Both the position numbers and the translations under genes were made by a program. A stretch of DNA of 55,053 nt from Bacteroidota bacterium. GTDB lineage: Bacteria > Bacteroidota > Bacteroidia > Chitinophagales > LD1. The stretch is taken from positions 1 to 55,053 of the forward strand of contig JAOQAO010000187.1 of the NCBI GenBank assembly GCA_025963485.1. Reading direction: 5' to 3'. Of the stretch, positions 52,930-55,053 are shown piece after piece. Numbering within the stretch: position 1 is the first letter of the stretch; every line of letters starts with the position of its first letter. The notes beneath the pieces are model-generated. The model worked only from the letters and a program-made list of their open reading frames with translations. It did not search any database and had not been told where the DNA came from.

Positions 52930-53499
52930 TTATCCTTGTATCGTATTCTTTTCATTCATCCGTATCAGGTCTTCCGAACTTCTTTTGATAAACATAGCCA
53001 CAAGTAATGAAAAAACCGCTGTCCCGGCAAGCATCAATCCCAGGTTCTTAGCCATATCGGCATAAGAAGGGTCTTCGATCCTGATCTGGTCCAGTTCTTC
53101 TTTTTGCTGCTCGGCTGTCTTATTCATCATTTTCATTTCGCCTTTCGCCTTCTCTACTCTGATGGTATATATCTTTTGGGGGAAGTCCTTATCAATTAAT
53201 TTATTGACCAGAAGCGTGGAAAAAACATTGCCGACGCTGCAAAACGCAAACACGATATACACCGCGACGAACGCATGAGAAAACGAAATGACATTGTAAT
53301 TATTGCTTCTGTAAGCTATACCGCTCCATATGGCTAGCATCAATACCATACCGATATAAAATACGCTCATCATGCCTGCCAGAAACATACTCATGAACAT
53401 GGCCTTGTAAAAGAAATATGACATCAGGCCAAGCATAACCACGGCTACGTAAGCTACCAACCCAACACGTACCGGTATATTAAAACTGAACTTATCCAT
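52930..53499 (-). CDS. DUF4199 membrane protein
   Basis: 189 residues. Four membrane helices (about 10-30, 35-58, 68-92 and 152-170), with a charged helical segment (MMNKTAEQQKEELDQIRIED) before the last. The topology and the phrase YNVISFSHAFVAVYIVFAFC fit DUF4199, a Bacteroidota family of unknown function often next to a DPM1-like glycosyltransferase. Its start overlaps the dihydroorotase-like gene by 8 nt. Confidence 0.85.
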   Translation of the reverse strand: MDKFSFNIPVRVGLVAYVAVVMLGLMSYFFYKAMFMSMFLAGMMSVFYIGMVLMLAIWSGIAYRSNNYNVISFSHAFVAVYIVFAFCSVGNVFSTLLVNKLIDKDFPQKIYTIRVEKAKGEMKMMNKTAEQQKEELDQIRIEDPSYADMAKNLGLMLAGTAVFSLLVAMFIKRSSEDLIRMNEKNTIQG

Positions 53500-54766
53500 T
53501 CGCCAGTGCCATTTTGTCCTTATGAATGACTCCGATCGCCTTGCCTGTAAACTCTGTACCTATAAAAGGAGTATTCTTTGAGCGGGAGCGGATATCTTTT
53601 TCCGTGAAGGTCCATTTTTGTGAAGGATCGAAGAGGGTCAGGTCTGCATCTTCGCCTTCCTTGATAGTACTGGCAGGCAGACCAAGTATTTTTCTTGCAT
53701 TCAGGGAGAATAGTTCGACCATCTTCGTCGTATCTACTTTGCCGCTAAGCGCCGTGTTTGCTACAGCATATGCTGTCTCGAGGCCTATCATACCATAGTC
53801 CGCTTTGTCAAATTCTAGCTTCTTGCATTCTTCATCCTGCGGATTATGCTGGGAGCTGATCGTGTCTATCGTTCCCTCCTCAATGCCCTTGATCAGCGCC
53901 GCTATATCCGCCTTCGTGCGCAGGTGCGGATTGACTTTACAGTTAGTATTGTATTGCCCTACTGCTGTTTCGTCGAGGAGGAGGTTATACGCATTGACAG
54001 ATGCCGATATAGCGAGTCCCTTCTTTTTTGCAGCCTTTATAAGTGCTGTAGATTGTTTGACAGAAATATCCAAAAGATGCAACCGTGAAGCAGTGTATTC
54101 CAGCAAATAAAGATCGCGTGATACAGCTATCTCCTCCGCGAGGGCAGCGGCTCCGGGCAGTCCAAGGCGGATACTGATCACACCTTCATTCATCATACCA
54201 TTCTTAGAGACACTTTTGTCCTCAGGGTGGTTCATCACCAGGCCGCCGAAGGCCTTAACATAAAGGAGTGCCCGCTCGATCATTCCGGCATCAGGGCTTG
54301 ACTTCAGCCCATCGCTGAATGCAACAGCACCAGCATCGTACATATCATACATGTCCGCCAGGTCTTTACCCTGCAGGTCGTGCGTGAGGGCGCCGACAGG
54401 ATGCACCGATACGATATTATCTTTTGATTTATTGACCAGGTAGTCTATCTGCGCCTTGCTCTGCGTGACAGGCTGCGATCCCGGCATCACACATACATGC
54501 GTGAAACCTCCTGCAGCAGCAGCCCGGCAACCGGACTCTACAGTCTCTTTCTGCTCGAAGCCCGGATCATAGAAGTTCACATTCATATCGACCCAGCCCA
54601 GGGACACATGGAGATTGCCCGCCCTGATCTCTTTGGCGCGGGATACGTCGGATATCTTTGCAGCTATCTTTTTGATCTTGCCGTTTGAAATAAGAATGTC
54701 GACTACCTTGGTGTGATATGGAGAGCCGGGGTGTATGACGCGCGCTGCGCGGATGATGATGTCCAT
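53492..54766 (-). CDS. Dihydroorotase-like protein lacking catalytic residues
   Basis: 424 residues, full-length class I dihydroorotase fold, but the active site is gone. The HxHxxxPG metal motif reads MNVNFYDPGF (Asn62, Asn64; substrate Arg is Tyr). The VTPHHL site reads VNAYNL (Tyr260, Asn261). The catalytic Asp of TDHAPH is Gln306 in SSQHNPQ. His180 and His230 remain. Structure-supporting motifs are kept (GGFTHVCVMPGSQPV, NTNCKVNPHLRT, YGMIGLETAYAV), and there is no frameshift, so the protein is under constraint but is unlikely to be an active dihydroorotase. It resembles the non-catalytic PyrC' partners of aspartate transcarbamoylase; such a role is inference. An active PyrC must be elsewhere. 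Confidence 0.88.
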   Translation of the reverse strand: MDIIIRAARVIHPGSPYHTKVVDILISNGKIKKIAAKISDVSRAKEIRAGNLHVSLGWVDMNVNFYDPGFEQKETVESGCRAAAAGGFTHVCVMPGSQPVTQSKAQIDYLVNKSKDNIVSVHPVGALTHDLQGKDLADMYDMYDAGAVAFSDGLKSSPDAGMIERALLYVKAFGGLVMNHPEDKSVSKNGMMNEGVISIRLGLPGAAALAEEIAVSRDLYLLEYTASRLHLLDISVKQSTALIKAAKKKGLAISASVNAYNLLLDETAVGQYNTNCKVNPHLRTKADIAALIKGIEEGTIDTISSQHNPQDEECKKLEFDKADYGMIGLETAYAVANTALSGKVDTTKMVELFSLNARKILGLPASTIKEGEDADLTLFDPSQKWTFTEKDIRSRSKNTPFIGTEFTGKAIGVIHKDKMALANG

Positions 54767-55053
54767 CGGATAGTTTTACCGGAAACCAAAAATAAGAAAA
54801 TAAGCGATATATCAGTGGGTATAAAGGGGCAAGGACTTGGGGACGAGAGAGAATACAGCATTCCAACATATGAATCCGGGCTATTTATGCTGCTGTGCGG
54901 CCCCTAAAGGGCAGGCTGTTTCATTTTAGTATTTCAACGTCTAAAATGGCGGTATTATTGCTTCTGCGTCGCCTCCAAACCTCCTAAAGGAGAGCTTTAA
55001 TACATTGCGAAGGATTCATGTATTCTCTTGCCTTTTTTACTACTGAAGCATTG
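54767..55053. other. Window end, no gene recognised
   Basis: 287 bp upstream of the dihydroorotase-like gene. It contains the palindrome gcccctaaagggc (about 54900-54912) and repeat copy C. The open frames here are shadows. The gene beyond the edge is not visible. Confidence 0.45.
54972..55006. repeat. Short palindromic dispersed repeat, copy C
   Basis: cctccaaacctcctaaagga, then gagctttaatacatt. The last part matches copy A (cttaatacatt), and the middle matches copy B (ggag.ctttaa). Confidence 0.5.

Overview
The window looks like a chromosomal segment of a Bacteroidota bacterium, most likely of the Chitinophagales group. The evidence is: several proteins ending in type IX secretion system (T9SS) sorting domains, a PorP/SprF protein, an OmpA protein with the layout of PorE, two gliding-motility-type (CHU_C) giant surface proteins, promoters of the Bacteroidota pattern TTG-N19-TAnnTTTG, and phylum-typical families (DUF4260, DUF4199, CCC-motif protein, CCDC81-like HU-SPOR protein). 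Most of the window is ordinary chromosome. The clearest accessory piece is an AT-rich two-gene ATPase/DUF4276 module at 49999-51935.

Layout. 1-5.9 kb (+): the end of a TPR protein cut by the window edge, an outer-membrane barrel protein, an HU-SPOR membrane protein, an alpha/beta hydrolase and pdxJ. 6.1-7.7 kb (+): a compact ArsR-SdpI pair with a visible promoter and palindromic operator, followed at 23 bp by a membrane protein carrying the exact HDxxHx11E metal motif of Coq4. 7.7-13.1 kb (-): small membrane proteins (DUF805, CCC-motif, DUF2752), a penicillin/AHL-acylase-like Ntn hydrolase, a frameshifted hypothetical gene, YhcH, DUF4260 and a Crp/Fnr regulator. 13.1-16.4 kb: two divergent sensor histidine kinases without adjacent response regulators. 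16.7-18.2 kb: nnr (NAD(P)HX repair), whose start codon directly follows a perfect 23-bp inverted repeat. 18.3-21.2 kb: a T9SS cargo protein, a short-chain dehydrogenase and tRNA-Leu(CAA).

21.3-35.3 kb (-) is a T9SS/adhesin block: a PorE-like OmpA protein, a PorP/SprF protein and two tandem giant (about 1700-residue) surface proteins. The giants are paralogous over their C-terminal two thirds but have unrelated N-termini. 35.5-38.7 kb: small lipoproteins and a T9SS-secreted phospholipase-D-family protein with two HKD motifs. 38.8-46.9 kb (+): an MlaE/MlaF-type ABC pair, sucD, three related small lipoproteins, an enoyl-CoA hydratase, an SPFH protein with four vault-like N-terminal repeats, and ComF. 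46.9-49.9 kb: a further T9SS cargo protein and a TPR-LuxR regulator. 50.0-51.9 kb (-): the ATPase/DUF4276 pair, a candidate defence module. 52-54.8 kb (-): a polyprenyl-phosphate-type glycosyltransferase, a DUF4199 protein and a dihydroorotase-like protein that has lost its metal and catalytic residues.

All calls come from reading motifs and translations by eye. No database search was possible. Residue numbers were counted by hand and may be off by a few.
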